Notes under the pieces: generated by a model
Seen by the model: only the letters and a program-made list of their open reading frames with translations
Told to the model about the DNA's origin: nothing
Databases searched by the model: none
Assembly (NCBI RefSeq): GCF_965638725.1
Contig: NC_134951.1
Location: forward strand, 106,043,811 to 106,107,810
DNA length: 64,000 nt
Origin: Aptenodytes patagonicus
Taxonomy: Eukaryota; Chordata; Aves; Sphenisciformes; Spheniscidae
Direction of reading: 5' to 3'
Shown: in pieces, positions 22,410 through 36,344 of the stretch
How the letters are laid out: every line of letters starts with the position of its first letter
Position numbering within the stretch: position 1 is the stretch's first letter
Program-made: the position numbers and the translations under genes

Positions 22410-24819
22410 AATGTATGGGAAGCCCAGCCCATGAAACTTGCTGGGAGATCTATAGTATTCCATGCATTCTCATTAAGTGGACCATTTCATTACTAAGAGT
22501 GAAAACTGTTTTGTTTTTAAATAGAAAAAATAAAATCCCTTAATAAAAGAAGGCATGAGCAAAAGAGTCTGTTTCAAAACTCTTGGCACTAAAAATACAC
22601 CACCTATTGCTAATTTTTTTTTTTCCCCCCACAATGTAGTTTTAATTTTCAGTAAACTCTGACCACTACATAACTGTTCCCACCAGACATGGGCAAACAA
22701 ACCCCTGTAATGTAAGGCTTCACAAGGAGCAAGCAGCACACAGAATTTGAGGTCAGCTTCTTAAGCCTTGGAACAGATAGAAGGCTTCTTATTACCTCAT
22801 CTTGCATCAATCCGCTAAGAAACAAACCAAGGCAAAATTATGCCCTTCAGCCTTTCAAACAAGTTCTGACCAATCTGGACTTTAATCTGTTAAAGTTTAT
22901 GGTTTTAGTCCATGTTTTAGTTCAGCTCCCAGAGGTAGGTGTAATTTTCTTGCTAATATATATCAGAAACTTTTTCCTGCCCGTAAGTTTTTAGATGGTT
23001 ACACAGACAGCTAGAGAGCCAAAATCAGAGATTGAAAGTGAACGGTCAGTTCAGAAAATCTGGATTCATTTTCCATAAAAAGCTCAGAGGTAGACATTTC
23101 TTCATAAAGAGACGTAAGAGGATTCTCTTTGGCTCTACTGTCATGAATCTCCATTTACTTAATAGAGCAAAACACAGAACATTATTTTACCAGAGTAAAA
23201 AACAGGGCAAATGATTGCAAACATCCCTTGCAGGGACGTGCCAGCAATACTTATTGGACGGAATGATACAAGAAACTGAAGTTTGGCTCTGGGGTTTATA
23301 TCCTACAATCCTGAGTTGGTAAATATGGGAAATTGTGCCAAAAAGCTATGAGACTATTTAAGGCAGAGGAAGATATATTCATCTGCTTTTTAAATAGGAA
23401 CAGAGATAAACAGCAACATAATCTGCAGACAAAATGTAAGGAAAAATATAAAGAGAAAGAAAAATTATTTCAGGGCCCGCTCAGAAATTAACAGTGCCAG
23501 AAGATGATTCTGAGAGAGGATTTCCCTGAAATACCCTCACTTCTGATAAATCATAGATCAGCATACGCAGCCTGTGGAAGACGACAGTTTCTTGCATCTC
23601 TCTTGACTTCTCTAAGGAAAATAGTCACCATCCACAGCAATGAAGACAGTGAAAGGGAATATTAGGGACCGTGGACAATTAGAGGGGAAGAACATAATCT
23701 TGAATCGGTTCTTTTCATAGGCAACATGAATGATGAAGGTTTCTGCCCCGAATAACACAGACTTCAGCACAAAAGAAACTGATGGCTGATTCCACCAGAT
23801 ACAACAAAAGGCAAAATGCAATACTTGCAATCTAGTCTTTTACTAGTCCTCTAATGAGCGGCTTAGTTCTTGTACATAATTTGATTGCTCAAACCCAGAA
23901 ATGCCTAGCTCATACAGAGACCTTTTAACTCACATATATGCGTAACACTTCCACTGCTTCAACATTAACTGTGAACGTGCTATGAGTAGCACAACACTGA
24001 ATCACAAAGCTGTGGGGTATTTCATTTCTAGTATGGATAGCAAGAAATAAGATAGAGCCCAAACGTAGGGTTTCTATTCACCGTCTCCTTCTATGAAATG
24101 TGGTATTTCCAGTACATGTTTCTCTATCAAACCGTCCCCAGATCAGCTCCTGTGAACAGCTCAAAGGCAGTAACCAGATACTTGCTGGCTGGATAGTAAG
24201 CAACACCAAGCAGAAGTGAAACAAGCTTTCAAGTGCACTTTACTCACAGCAGCTCCATTCCTTCTCCCCCATGACTAAAGATAAGACAGTGCATTAACAC
24301 TTAATATCCAAGTGTAACTAGCCTTTCCATTTCCTCTCCCATACTCCAAACAACAAGCACAATTCTTTGAAAGATTACGTGTTTTGCTTCTTAGATTAAC
24401 TCAGCACTGTGTCAGCAAGTGACAAGTACCGGTGCCAAAAACCTGCAGTTATTATGCATGGCTTGTGCAAGACCTTTACATATTTCTTGCATTAAACTGT
24501 GAGCCTATCTTGCATCATCTTCATGTGATTCTCCTATTTTAGTTAATTGAAACAGCATTGCATGTAGTAAGCCATACAGAGTTTGGCTCTTTATCTGCTT
24601 AATGTTGTCTTACCATTACTCAGACTAGTCACACCAAGGCTGCTGGAATTTCTGTCGGAATGGTGATTATTCTCTTATAACAGTGCTGGTTTTGGCTGCT
24701 TTTGGCGGGCTGGGCAGCATTGTCAGAAGCAGACCATTACAGTGCAGCACATTCCCAAAAGTCATAAACCGAACCGGGTAGGCTAGAAAGCAGTTTATAC
24801 ATTTTCTATTTTTATCTAA

Positions 24820-25780
24820 CAATAAAAACTTGGTTACTTTGGCCCGAACCCTGCAAGCGATTGCCTCAGGAACATGCCGAGCCCCCTCACTTTCAGGGGG
24901 ACCCTCTGCTGACAGGTCCAGGCGGACCGGCGTGCAGGACCGGGGCTTGTGCGCGTGCTCTCCTCCGGTGCTTCGCCAGAAAGAGGCGCCTGGTAAGTAT
25001 CGGGTTCTTCATCGTAATCCCGAAACTCTAGACTTTAACTGAAAGGCTTTCACTTTCTGCTGGCCGCCGGGCCCGGGCGGGCGCGCCCGCCGCTAGGGGA
25101 CACTGTGACCCCGGCTAGCTCGGCCCTGCGGCTCCTCCCGAGGGCCCTCTCCGGCGGCGGAACAGCGGGGAGCGTGCCGCCGCGGCTGCAGCGAGGCTGG
25201 AAGCGCCCTCTCCCTCGCCGCTGAGGCACGCTCTCTGTCAGCGAGCACGCTGCTGCCGTCCACGTAGATAGATAGGGTTTATATGTGGCTTTACATGCGC
25301 CACGTACGTCTCCCTGCAGCTGCGAGGCGGCGTTTCCCTCACCACCCTTCAGTGAGCTCGCACCCTTCCCCCGTGGAAGACGCGCGGAGCTCACGCCACC
25401 TCTCCGGCGGGCCGCTCCGCGCCCGGCCCCTCACAGCCGCCGGCAGCTGAGGGGAAGGGGCTGCCCCCGGGGCGGGGCGGGGCGGCAGCCGCCTTCCGCG
25501 GCCGTTGGAAGCGCGTGCGGGGGGCGGCGGGCGGGTCCCGGCCGGCCCGAGAGGCGCCCGAGGGGAGAGCCTGTTTGAGACGCGGCGCTGCCGGCCCGCT
25601 CGGTTCTCTGCCCCGGGATGCGCCAGCCCCGTACCTCGGGGCAGCGTTTGGCTGTGCTTTCCCAGGGCCGGGCTTGAGGCTTGTATCCAGATCCTGCCCG
25701 GTTAAGTCTCGTGCGAGTGGGTTGGTGTCGGCATGGACACAGAGAGCGTACACGAGTTGCACGTCTCGGCGTGTAACTTC
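24820..25780. promoter_or_regulatory. Orphan CpG island between ATF3 and BATF3
   Basis: GC- and CpG-rich DNA, densest at 25050-25680, with GC boxes (GGGGCGGGGCGGGGC near 25470). It is not attached to any recognised gene. A strong splice donor, CCTG|GTAAGTAT, lies at 24992/24993 on the plus strand. Open frames on both strands (for example 25050-25394 minus, 25515-25856 plus) match nothing I know and are probably by-products of GC content. The best guess is the promoter of an unannotated transcript, perhaps a lncRNA. Confidence 0.65.
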
Positions 25781-28700
25781 CAGGCATGTCGAACCCGCAC
25801 AGCGTTATGGTATGTACAGGGACTTCCCCTTATTTCAGCAAGCCCAGATCCTGTAAATGAAAATTCTGACCCTGCTAGTTATCTGGATGGAGAGTCCCTG
25901 AAGGCAATTAATAGACCGTATTTCATGACTAATGAAGTATGGTCATTGGGATTTTCTGATGGCTTTCAGGTATAGCCCAGTGAGCTGCCTTTATGAGAAC
26001 AGAACGTGAAGATGAGAGCGGTGCCAGGCAGAGAAGAAGTCTATGTCCATTGAGCCTGTTCCGCTGCACGGAGATACCATAGCCATTTGTGCAATACCGA
26101 GTATTTGGAATCATAGCTGCACAGCTATTGCTATCTGCAAACACTGAACGAAAGCAGTGGACCGCAGTTACAACTATTGAAGAACCCTGAGCCAGCACCC
26201 TTAACGTGTGTCCTCAGAGCACACACAGAAGCGCTACTCAAATCCCCAAAATGGGATGGCCGCCGTTTTAGCAAGCACTGACTTCTATAGCACAAAAGGA
26301 TTGCGGCACATCAGTCTTGCTGAAGTCACGTAACAGTGAAAACGCTGCACAGTCATGCAGTTTCCCTATCGGTACCGTTCCAATGTAGCCCTGAATAACA
26401 AGAACAACTAGCTCTGCTGCTCAGCAAGGCTAACTATCCCATCCTGCCAATTCATCTGCATTGCTTCCCATACTGAGATTTCATTTATTGTACACTGCGT
26501 TGTGCCACACAGATATGCTCTCAGGTTTATACATGCACTGAGAGAGCAAGCAGTTATGGTGATTTAAAAAGTAAGCAACCCAGAAGAGAGTACGTACAAC
26601 AGATCAGGTAAGCTCTGTGTAGCCACTTCAGTACAAAGACTGAGAGGGACCTCAAGGAATAGTTTGATCATTAGTAGACAAGAATAATCTGCTCTGCTGA
26701 TTCTGCTATAGAACTGGTAACTTCTGGCAAGAAGGTGGTAACAAACATTTCCAAGGTCATCTTGACAGGAATGCCCCCCCCCCCAACTTAAGCCACATTG
26801 TCTTTGAAATGCTGAGCAAAGGAATGTGTAACTGCTTTTTAAAAGCAGGCAAGTAAACTCACTAACACAATGGTTAAGCACTTTTGGAAAAACGTTACCC
26901 CAAATCATTCTCTCTCAACTGGAAGCAGAACATATTTTATATCAGGTGCAATTTCTCTTTTAAACAGCTTTATCTTAAGGCTTTTAGTATTTTACTTTTA
27001 CAGCTATGTGTCCAATCTGTAGCCAACACTTCATTCACTGCTCCTTCAATCAATGCTTGGAGTCCTCTTAGAGAGGTATGTAAATCCTGGACCTTGCTCA
27101 GGTAAGTAAGTATTCTTGCCTACTCAGCAAGAATAATAGGCATTTGGGGCTGACCACCCAAAGCCTTGTCCCCAAGGCAATGAGTTTGGTGTAAACTCAG
27201 GAAGGATTCCCTGGGCATCGCTTTTCATGTGGTTGTTCCAAACCCTTAACCAATACCATGAAGGGCAAGTCTTAAAGGAATTGATACTAGCCAACTGGTT
27301 TAATTTTTCCCGTGATTATGACTGGAAAAGTCAAAAAGAACTGAAATACGGAGTATGTAGGGGGAAAGTACACATGATTCAGTAAGAATGCTTAGTATTC
27401 TGAGTGGCCTTTTTAGGAGCTAAACCTCACCCGAGAAATTTGTTAATGTTTTGCAGCTCCCAGGGGAGTCCTGTGGAGCATATTCCTGTATGTTATAGGC
27501 TCGCGTCTCACCTGGGAGTCCTGCCTCATTGCTTGGGAACCACGGTTCTGTAGTTGGTTGTGTGTAAGATGCTGTGTAAGACATTTTTCCACTACTGTAC
27601 ATTTTTCAACTCCTTCTGTAATAAAAACGGTATGAGGAAACTACAAGAAGCACTCACTTCCAAATGACCTTATTCCGTTTTATTGGTGATGGCAAACCTT
27701 TCTACAGAGTGAATTGATGTATGGATGGACTGCCTATCCTGCCTGATTCATGGGATTCAAATGCATTGGGCATATCGTGCTCACAGTGCTGCAAAGGCTA
27801 GTTTAGGCTTTTGAAATACTAAAAACAAATTACGAAGAGTAATTTCTTACTGGGTATCAAGCAGTACTGCTTTAGCAGGAGGTGAAAATGATTTATCACT
27901 TAAGTCCTTCTGTCGAAGGCATGAATTTCTTTATTTTTAAAGACAAGTGTGACACTAAAGGTTCACAAAATACCTAAGATACTACCAGAAAGAATACCTC
28001 CATATACAAAATCAAGAAGTCATCGTTCTCATCACAGAAAAACTTCAAAAATCAGTTATTAATTATTCCAGCGTTTTCTCTACCTTGTTTATTCCCAAAG
28101 GAGAGTGGAGAAGGAGAGGAATCTTTTCAGGTTATTACATCTGAATCAATAAAGTTCCAGAGAAGTGATGACCATTAAGAACATAGTTCTGAGTAACCAG
28201 CTTGTCTTCCTCAGCTGCATGAAAGTGATCACTTCAGGAAACGAGTGATAGCATCGCAACCACCTATTAATGTCCAAGAGTTCAGCTATTACTAAAGCAT
28301 ATTAACAAGCCAGCTGAGATATATATGCAGCTATCAAATGACAGATACTCTGTCCTGTTTATGTATACAAACGTTGGATGCCAAGTGAGGCTGAAGGGGT
28401 TCATGACACAAGTATTCAGTAGCAAGCACGACCTACCAATTCAAGGCATTCCCCTGCCTTGCCTTCTGTCTCTCTGTCATGGCAAGCTCCCCTCTTTCGG
28501 CTGTGCCATTCCTGCTGATTGTTGAGCCATTCTGTGAACAGGATCAGGCAACTGACACTCAAAAAAAGGCTCTTTTTTCACACAAGATTACTTTTCAACC
28601 AGCTACAGTTCACCGACCAGGTTTATTATGCAGCCCATAAGCATTGTGCTGGCACCACAGGGAGAGCAGCAATATGGGAGAAGGGTGGGGTGAGGAGGTA

Positions 28701-31121
28701 AGACATGCTTTAGATGGTGTTGCCACCCAGAAAACTGTTTGTACCCCTATTCTCTCAAAGGATTGCTACTACTGCTTTTACACGTTACATCCATACACCC
28801 TGAAAATATACTCAGTGCCCACACAGCATGAAATTCTAGCCTAGGTGGATTTCAGAGGCAACCAAAGCTCATTTTTTCCTCTGGATGTCTGAAGTCTCTG
28901 CCCTTTCCCTTGCTCTTCCCCCACACTGAGTAGGAACTGAACACCTTGGTTGAAACCCTGGCAGAAACGCAGTCCCTGATGACAAATCCCACTGACCTGG
29001 GGGGTGGGGAGGAGTAGGTTTCATGCCATCACTTCTCACAAGTTTAAACCCAAAACTTCTCACTCTCTGACTCCATCAGTAATAAAGCACAAATAAGCAT
29101 AGTGCAATGCCTTACCTTAAAGCATCAGTGGCCTTTCAAAGGAACCAAGACATTTGAGTGAGAACTGAAGTAGGTTAAGCAGGGGTATGTCCCCTTCTGT
29201 CAGTTCTGGTAATTAATGGCAGAGGAGCAGAGCAATAGCCATGCAGTGAAAACTGTGGCTGCTAAATTTACCAGAGCCAATTTATCAATGCTCTTACTCA
29301 GCTGGAATGTACCCACATGAACAGCCCTACTGAAATCAGCTTGTAAATTAGATAAATGTCACCCACACCCATTTTAAAATTCCTTTGTATTGCCAAAATG
29401 GCATGGGGGGGGGGGGTGTATAGGGAAAGAAACAGGTGTGATGTTTTAGCATGTTAGTAAAGTTGTTGGGACTACGATTTTGAAATCAGTAAGGCAAATC
29501 ATCCAAGTGCTTGGCAACATATGCAGCTGTTTGCAATTTCCCGTAAGATTTTGAGAAAATCTAGACTGCAACGTGCAACTTCAGAACCTGAATATGGATC
29601 CATGCACGCAAAGCTCTTGTGCTCTCACTGGGAGTATCAGCACACAATTAAATGAAAATATTTAAATTTACTAACTACAGTGCTGAAACAGTAATGCAAG
29701 TCTTGGTTTGCAATCTAAGAAGATCCACTTTCATGCCAAGTATACATGAATTAAACTCACCTCATACAATTCCATGAGAGGACTGATGATTAAAAAGAAA
29801 TCTGCTCCATGAAACCTGGAGAATAACCTCAGAGAACTAACCCTTGGTTGCTAATTGAATGACATCAGAAAGCAGCCATCAGCGGTATTCTGCCAATTTC
29901 CTAGACGCTGGAGAGTTTTGGTAAGACTTGCATTAAATGATCTGTCATCAACTGAATATTAATCTCTCAGTATTTTATTACTCAGTCTTAAACAGGGCCT
30001 TCTGGAGGGCATGAATTATTGGCAATGGAAGGCAGTAATTACAAAGTGAGGTATAGTGTAGAAAACATGACAAGTGAGTTAAAACAGTGTCTGGGGACCA
30101 TTTAATATTGTGCTGGCAAACAGAACATGTTATAAAACCATTTTAGAGAGAACTGATATAATGCAGGAATCTAGCTGCTAAACTACAAAAAGGAACCCTG
30201 AAGCAGAAAATTACATTTTTCATTTCTCACATTAAGGCATAACCTTTCTGGCTGTGCTCCTTTAACGGAGCAGTAGATTCTGCCTATACAGACCACCACG
30301 TGGATGCGCCGAGTTTCTTGAATGTGCTGCAGGACCAGACACATTTTTTGAACATGTAGTAATCACTGTCCATGAGATGCCATGTTCCACGGTCTGCCTT
30401 TTGGGTGCCATGTGGCTGATGACAGTCTTGCTGAACTCAGCGGTGAAGGGGCTCCAAGTAAGAGCAGGGTTAAACTGAGGAAATATGCACTATACCTGTG
30501 TGTAACACTGACATAATTCTGTTGTAGTTTAGAAAATATTTCAGTAAAGTGAAAACAAAATCACACTGAATTATTCCAGTTCAAATATCCCAACCTGAGC
30601 CAAGTATGAACAGGTACTGTGTATTGTGAAGGGATGGTAAGAAAAACTAAAATCAAAGTGTACAGGGGATCAGCTGTCACAGGGCAGGGCATATGGCTGA
30701 TAAAAAGATACGTGGCTTTGGAAAGCATCGCTGAATTACTAGGAAGCCTCAACTCATGAAACACAGAACCGACCATTTCAGGCCACATGATACAGCCTGA
30801 TGTTCCCACAGCTGTCATTATTGCATGACAAAGCGTGAGTAATAGCAGAGGAGTTTTCTTCAAGTGTATCAGTGCATGGAAAGACCAGGAAAGTACTGGA
30901 ACATTTCCCTGGACTGGCTACTCATTGCAACAAATCCTCTGCCTTGAAGAACTTGTATTTTTAGTAGGTAAAATGGGCAGATGGCACTGGAAAGAGATAC
31001 ATTTTACCTGATAAATGACCAATAGCAATGTACCTTGCAAAGCATGATAGACCTGAATTAAGAGCATTTCTTCATTAAAAAGTATTTTGAAAATGTATCG
31101 CATGATGCAAAAAAAAAGGTC

Positions 31122-31175
31122 ATTATTATTATTATTATAATTATTATTATTATAATTATTATTATATTATTATTA
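31122..31175. repeat. (ATT)n microsatellite
   Basis: Imperfect ATT/TTA triplet array of about 54 bp, broken by ATA interruptions. Confidence 0.9.
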
Positions 31176-33429
31176 GGGAAATTGGGATGTTTCTAAGCAA
31201 AGAAGTAGAGACTGCATATTGACTTGGGATAGATTATTGCTTTCTCACTTATTTTTAATATGCGTTCACTAACTGAATTACTGCTCTTGAAACACTACTG
31301 TTTAGGTATAAAACAAGTATGCAGACTGTGTAATGGGATTTTTATTAAGAAATCATGCAACAGTTTAATATCCTTGTGTTATCATTTGTAATAGTATATT
31401 CTCCAAGTTTGTGAGAGCAAACCAAGAAAACAACAGCTAAGAGTCTCTCCATATGCATCTGATGTCACATGTTGCGATAAAAGTGAAATTGAAAACACAT
31501 CATCCATTTTTTCTTTTGAATGTATATAGCTGGTATTTAAAAAGTAAAATACTTTCATTTTTCCCAACCATTATAAAAGCTATAACTTGAATTCAAAGTA
31601 ATTATCTACAATTGTACGTTGTTTCCTGAATTTGTAGTTGGAAATGTAAAGAAAATAAATGGAAACAAATGATGATGGAAAACCAATTACTGAAAACTGG
31701 AGGAACTGGTTTTCATATGAATTAAGTAGAATATTTTGAATTTTATAAAATATCAAATTGACATAAAAAGCTGATAATCTAATAATTTATGGGGAAAACA
31801 TTTTGATCACATAGTTTCTTAACATGATGGTAAAAATACAGATGTGTTCACATGTGAGTGTCATTTAGAATTGCTCATTAAAAGCCTGAGTAGTCATGTA
31901 ACTTTATATTACAGCTCTCAGTCACCCATATCCCCATTTCTGCTCTTCTGCTTGAATTGTATCCACAATTAGATCCTGTCCCTGCTGCAAGTTGCTCTGT
32001 GTGGGCTGACCTCATTGACTGTTCAAAACTCCCTGAGTTATCTGAAACTCCAGACAGGAGAAGTGTGGAACTACCAGCAGGACAAAGGTTCAAACCGAGG
32101 CAGGCTCCCTCAGCATTTTATTCACCTGGAAAAAGGGACTTCTGTTCTTATATAAACAATACATAAGTTGTTGTCATTAATTTCCTCACCTGTATGATGA
32201 AAAAGTCTCTTTCAAATTTGATGGCTCTTGGCTATTAATCAAGTCCTTCAACACAGCTGATGGATCACCTACCGCTGGAAAGGCATTGGCAAGGGCGCAT
32301 AACCTCTCAGTGCACTGACAGAATAGGTCCTGAGTCCATACTGGAACTTAGCAAACAAATGGGATGACCAGAATTTACAAGGGAAATTTCTAGCCTATGT
32401 ACTATTGTCATTTACAGTAAAAAAGAAAGAAAAAATATTCATCTCTAGAGATTATTTACCTCGCAACCCAATAGTGCACTTGGAAATTACTGTACCCTAA
32501 AACAGCTCTGATAAGCAAAGATGAAACTCAAATAGCTAAAAGGGAACTAGCAGATCTCTTGCTTAGTATCAAATCCTGTTTTAAACCCTTCTGCTCTTAA
32601 AGACATCCTGTTTATATATTTCATCAATGAACTGGATGTCAGAGAAACAAAAATTGCCTGCAATCCTCTGTAAAATGCGTATTTGCAAAGTTGGAGTAAC
32701 TCAGCTTTTAAAGTAAACAACTAAACAATTTGGGAAATTCCCCAAATTCCTGTTAGATTCTGTTTCTGTTTCTCTGTGAACAGTTTTCTGATTTTTCTGG
32801 GAATGTACCACGGTTCAATAGTAGGCATTTAGGAAAAAAAAAAAAAATCCCTTTCTCTTCTGCTCTTTCCTTACCTGGATGCTATCCAAGATTACAATTT
32901 GATAAGAGACTGCCTCTGACAAAACCTGTGTTAGCTCTCCTGTCAAAATGAGCTTCTGGATAATGATGTGAGATTCAGGGACCTCAGGGGGTTGCTTTTA
33001 TTTGTTTTGTTTTGTTTGTTTTCAGATCTTCTTGCTTTTAAAGACCAATTGCAAGCCTTCTCCAAAGAGAATAAGGACATGGGACAGGAGGAAATATTTT
33101 GGATCACCAGTATACTCAATTGATCTCACCTCAAATAATCAAGCTTCATCCTAAAACTAAGCAGGTTGCATGCATGCATGCCTACCTACAAAGTTGCTCA
33201 CATACACCATTTCTGTTGGAAGGCTATTCCTGAACATCTTTCTTCCGACAGGTAGAAACTTCTTCACACATATAGCTCAAAATGTGTACAAATTGTACCT
33301 ATTTATTCTTCTACTAACATTACTTCGTATCTATGATAGCTCTTTCCCTTACATGGTCTTTACTCCGCTGTAATTGCATAGACAGTGATCCTTCCACTTC
33401 TCAGACTTTATTTGTCTGAAATGAAGTCT

Positions 33430-34230
33430 CAAAAAAATAGATTCTTCATTCCCTTAATCTTCCTAGTAGCCCTTCCATGTACCTGTACTAGTTTTGGTTC
33501 ATCTTTATTATGGTCGAGCAGAAATGTATGCAGAATTCCAGATGAGGTTTTGCCAGGCCCTTGCATAATTAAATTGATATTTCTCTCTTTAAGAACACAA
33601 ATACACAAATAAAGAAATAACCCCATTACTACGCATCTGAGTTCCTATTTAACTTCCTTGTTGCCCTACTGCATTGGTGCCTCAGGATCAGTAACTGACT
33701 AATACGCCTTTGCCTGTTCATTCCATTGTCATTTCCAATTGATGAGTCTCCACCTTGTGACAGAAATTCTTGTTAATAGTTCTTCCAGTCTGTGACTGTA
33801 TACTTTGCATCATGACAGGCTGCTAGATAATCTCATCTAGGTTCCCTTCCCCAGAAAATGTTGGACCAGATGATCTTCTGAGGTCCCTTCCAACCTGGGC
33901 TGCTCTAGATTTCTATGATTCTGTGATTTTATGGTTAATTATCATGGCATTTCTATTCTCTTCTGCAAGGTCATGCAGTTTCTTTTGCATGATATTTCAA
34001 TCTTCTTCTGTACTAATGGTTCCTTTGTATCCAAAGTCCTTACCGAAGATACTAAACAAGAGTGGTCTGCGACCAGTCCTTAAGAACCTCCACTTATAAA
34101 CCATTCTTTAGCCTGATAGCTCCCTTTTCAAAACAAACTATTGCCATTTTCCTTCAGCTAGTTCTCTGGTGATTTTTCAATTCTTGTACTATTTCACATC
34201 ATCTCCAGCTGAAGTAACTGTATCTTGTAT
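33430..34230 (-). mobile_element. Ancient CR1/L3-like LINE fragment, antisense, interrupted
   Basis: Strongly diverged antisense CR1. Recognisable plus-strand phrases include 'cttcctagtagcccttcc', 'gcagaattccagatgagg' on the left and 'atactaaacaagagtgg...accagtcctt' on the right, where the consensus has 'taaataagattggtcccagtac'. A younger CR1 tail at 33818-33937 splits it. The edges are approximate. Confidence 0.6.
33818..33937 (+). mobile_element. Younger CR1 3'-end fragment nested in an older CR1
   Basis: Sense-strand CR1 tail: 'ggaccagatgatcttctgag', 'gtcccttccaacctgggc', then the terminal near-repeat TTCTATGATTCTGTGATT. It is less diverged than its surroundings and lies in the opposite orientation. 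Confidence 0.85.
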
Positions 34231-36245
34231 AGCATTGCATCAAACAAGCAGAGTCTTGTTGCTTATTCCTTATCCTCAATTATTTTACCTAAGACAGATA
34301 ACAAATTAGTATTCTCAAAATGTACTTTACAATGGGAAGACAAACCTTAATAGTTTGCTTATCCCAAAAGAGATTACTTATGACCCTTGCTTAGAATCTC
34401 AAGAGTTTTGACATTTTAATAATTTAGAATAATGAAAACATGACAACAACTTCATTATGAGACAGTTAAAGGAGAAAGTTCTTCCCAATAATTGGAGACA
34501 TCTATCCAGAACTGAGGTCTGAGGGGACCGGTCTGTGGTAGACTTAATTGGGCAGTACCCGAATGAGTGCAGCAAGCTACGCTGGCAGTCTGTAGAACTT
34601 ATTAAACACATACAATAAAACCTCTTCTAATGCAGATTTAAAACAAACACACCTATTAGAGATATCATTTTCTATTTGGCTACATGAAGAAGCTGCTTCA
34701 GGATGAGATAAGCTGTGAAATTGAAGCACTGTAGTCACTTGGTACTAACTCCTCAAATGAATGTTTTCATTCTATACCAAGACAGCCCTTTGTGGTTTAG
34801 CTTATCCACTTCTAAAGAGAACTATAATGATTCCCTTAGAGCAGGCAAACACATAAATAGAGAACAGATTATTTGCAAAAGATATGCCAGCTATTTCCAG
34901 AATAGTCAAGCCCTTACATTTGATGTCATGGTTTAAAAATTCGACAGTGGGAGAAAAAATTCCTACTCTATTCTTATGGATTTTTTCCACAGGAACTATC
35001 TAGGAAAAAACCTGAATGAATACCAGAAAAGGAGCACGCAATCCCAGGGATGATTGTTACTATGGTTTCCTTACTAAGAATTACCCACTTCAAGTTAGCC
35101 TGTAGCTATTCTTGAGTTAAATATTACCCAAGTTAGTAAGCATAGTGCCACATGTCCTCTGAGGCAGCTGTAGGGCTGTTTCTACTTCCAGTGAAATCAA
35201 TGTAAAACCCACGTTTCTGCAAACAATTAATCCAAATTCTTTCACTCCCGTATGGATGTGTGCCCACACCATATGCTGTATGTACATGTAAAATGTTTCT
35301 CCAGTGACGACTTGACAGTAACCCAGGGTTTACAAACAGAAAACTCCTACCCTCCTATAAAGAGAGTAACAGTAGTCTTCGTAACAGTAAATAAACCCAC
35401 CACTTCTCCTGCTTATCAGACATGCTTCCTTCCTGTGACAGGAATTATATCACTGCACTGATGGGAAGAAGAGAAAGGGATTTTTTTTAAATGGTTGTTT
35501 TATCTATCACTTTCACTGAGGCAGAAATTCTAGACTGATTCACAGATGGAAACCCCAAATGCCATGCAGCAAAGCGTTCATCTATGGACAGGAAACAGTT
35601 TGGGTTTTATAGGCTAGAGTAAAGGTTATGTCACTTTTAAGTACCTTTTAAAAGACTGCACAGACACCTTCCTTAATATTCAACTGACAAAACTAGCCAC
35701 ACATAAAAGCCTTTAATCATATACAGGGTGTACCAGTGAAGTTCAATTTCTATATGCTCCTACAGATTAGCCTTGTTCCTCTAATACCGATAAACATTAA
35801 GCGATGTTGTCATCAAGCTGCACAGGAACAGAAGGAAACAGGAAGAAGGAAAAAAAAGTGGCATTTGAAATAAAATGGTGAGAGAATACAAAGGCTACTG
35901 CAAATACCAAATGCAGATGAGCTCAGCAGGTATTACAGAAGGAGCAGGAGACGACAGTAAAAGGTACCAGGGAAAAGAACAGAAAGTCTGTAGAATAGGC
36001 TGTTTTAAATATGTTCTTTTAAAGGTGTATTTTTAGCAAGACTCTGGATGAGTATATGAAGATGCTTATAAATGTTCATAGACATGAATGTAAAACATCA
36101 GTGGGAAGGAGCAAGACTTTCTAATCGGCTCTCTTGAAGTATAGTAGTTGATCTCTTATACTCACACTAGCAGTTTTGGGAAGCTTGACTTTGTCTTTCT
36201 GTTGATTTTTTTTACCTTTGGAGGCTAAAATTATCTTTTCAAAAT

Positions 36246-36344
36246 ATGATCAATTTAAATCTGACCCAACAACTGAAAGAAATGAATAGACAAATAGCTG
36301 AATTGGACCCACTCTACTCCCGGAATGAATACTTTTATCTGCGG
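36246..36344 (+). CDS. Orphan coding-like exon, 33 codons
   Basis: An ATG opens 33 codons that run straight to a strong donor, CTGCGG|GTAAGT (36344/36345), leaving phase 0. The peptide starts MINLNLTQQLKEMNRQIAEL and ends 'NEYFYLR'; it looks like an amphipathic helix followed by an aromatic-rich stretch, with protein-like composition. A pyrimidine-rich stretch followed by TTTGGAG (36210-36224) could be its acceptor. In-frame continuation could come from 36468-36653, which is open in the same phase if spliced after AAAATCCAG (36467), but that acceptor is weak. I do not recognise the protein. It could be part of a small unannotated gene, possibly driven by the orphan CpG island, or chance. Confidence 0.3.

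Larger units (their letters stand above)
9660..24820. other. Intergenic, ATF3 downstream
   Basis: I recognise no gene in this 15 kb. Open frames are short and unrelated to known families. The region holds a CR1 tail (12374-12504), a long old CR1 (14040-15360), a 22-bp duplication (15709-15752), a G/T-rich tract (16080-16214), a perfect 48-nt hairpin (19781-19828) and a solo LTR (21848-22409), each listed separately. TG-rich microsatellite pieces occur near 10750 and 11430. Confidence 0.55.
25781..36200. other. Intergenic, middle part
   Basis: No recognised gene in 10.4 kb. It contains an ATT microsatellite (31122-31175), an old CR1 (33430-34230) with a younger CR1 piece inside it, and low-complexity runs (C run near 26775, G run near 29405, A run near 32832). 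A minus-strand frame at 27420-27602 starts just after an acceptor-like TTTTTATTACAG but has no family resemblance. Confidence 0.5.

Noticed and set aside
27420-27602. Minus-strand 60-codon frame after an acceptor-like TTTTTATTACAG
   Set aside because: No family match, no partner exon with a clear donor, and one weak splice signal is common by chance.
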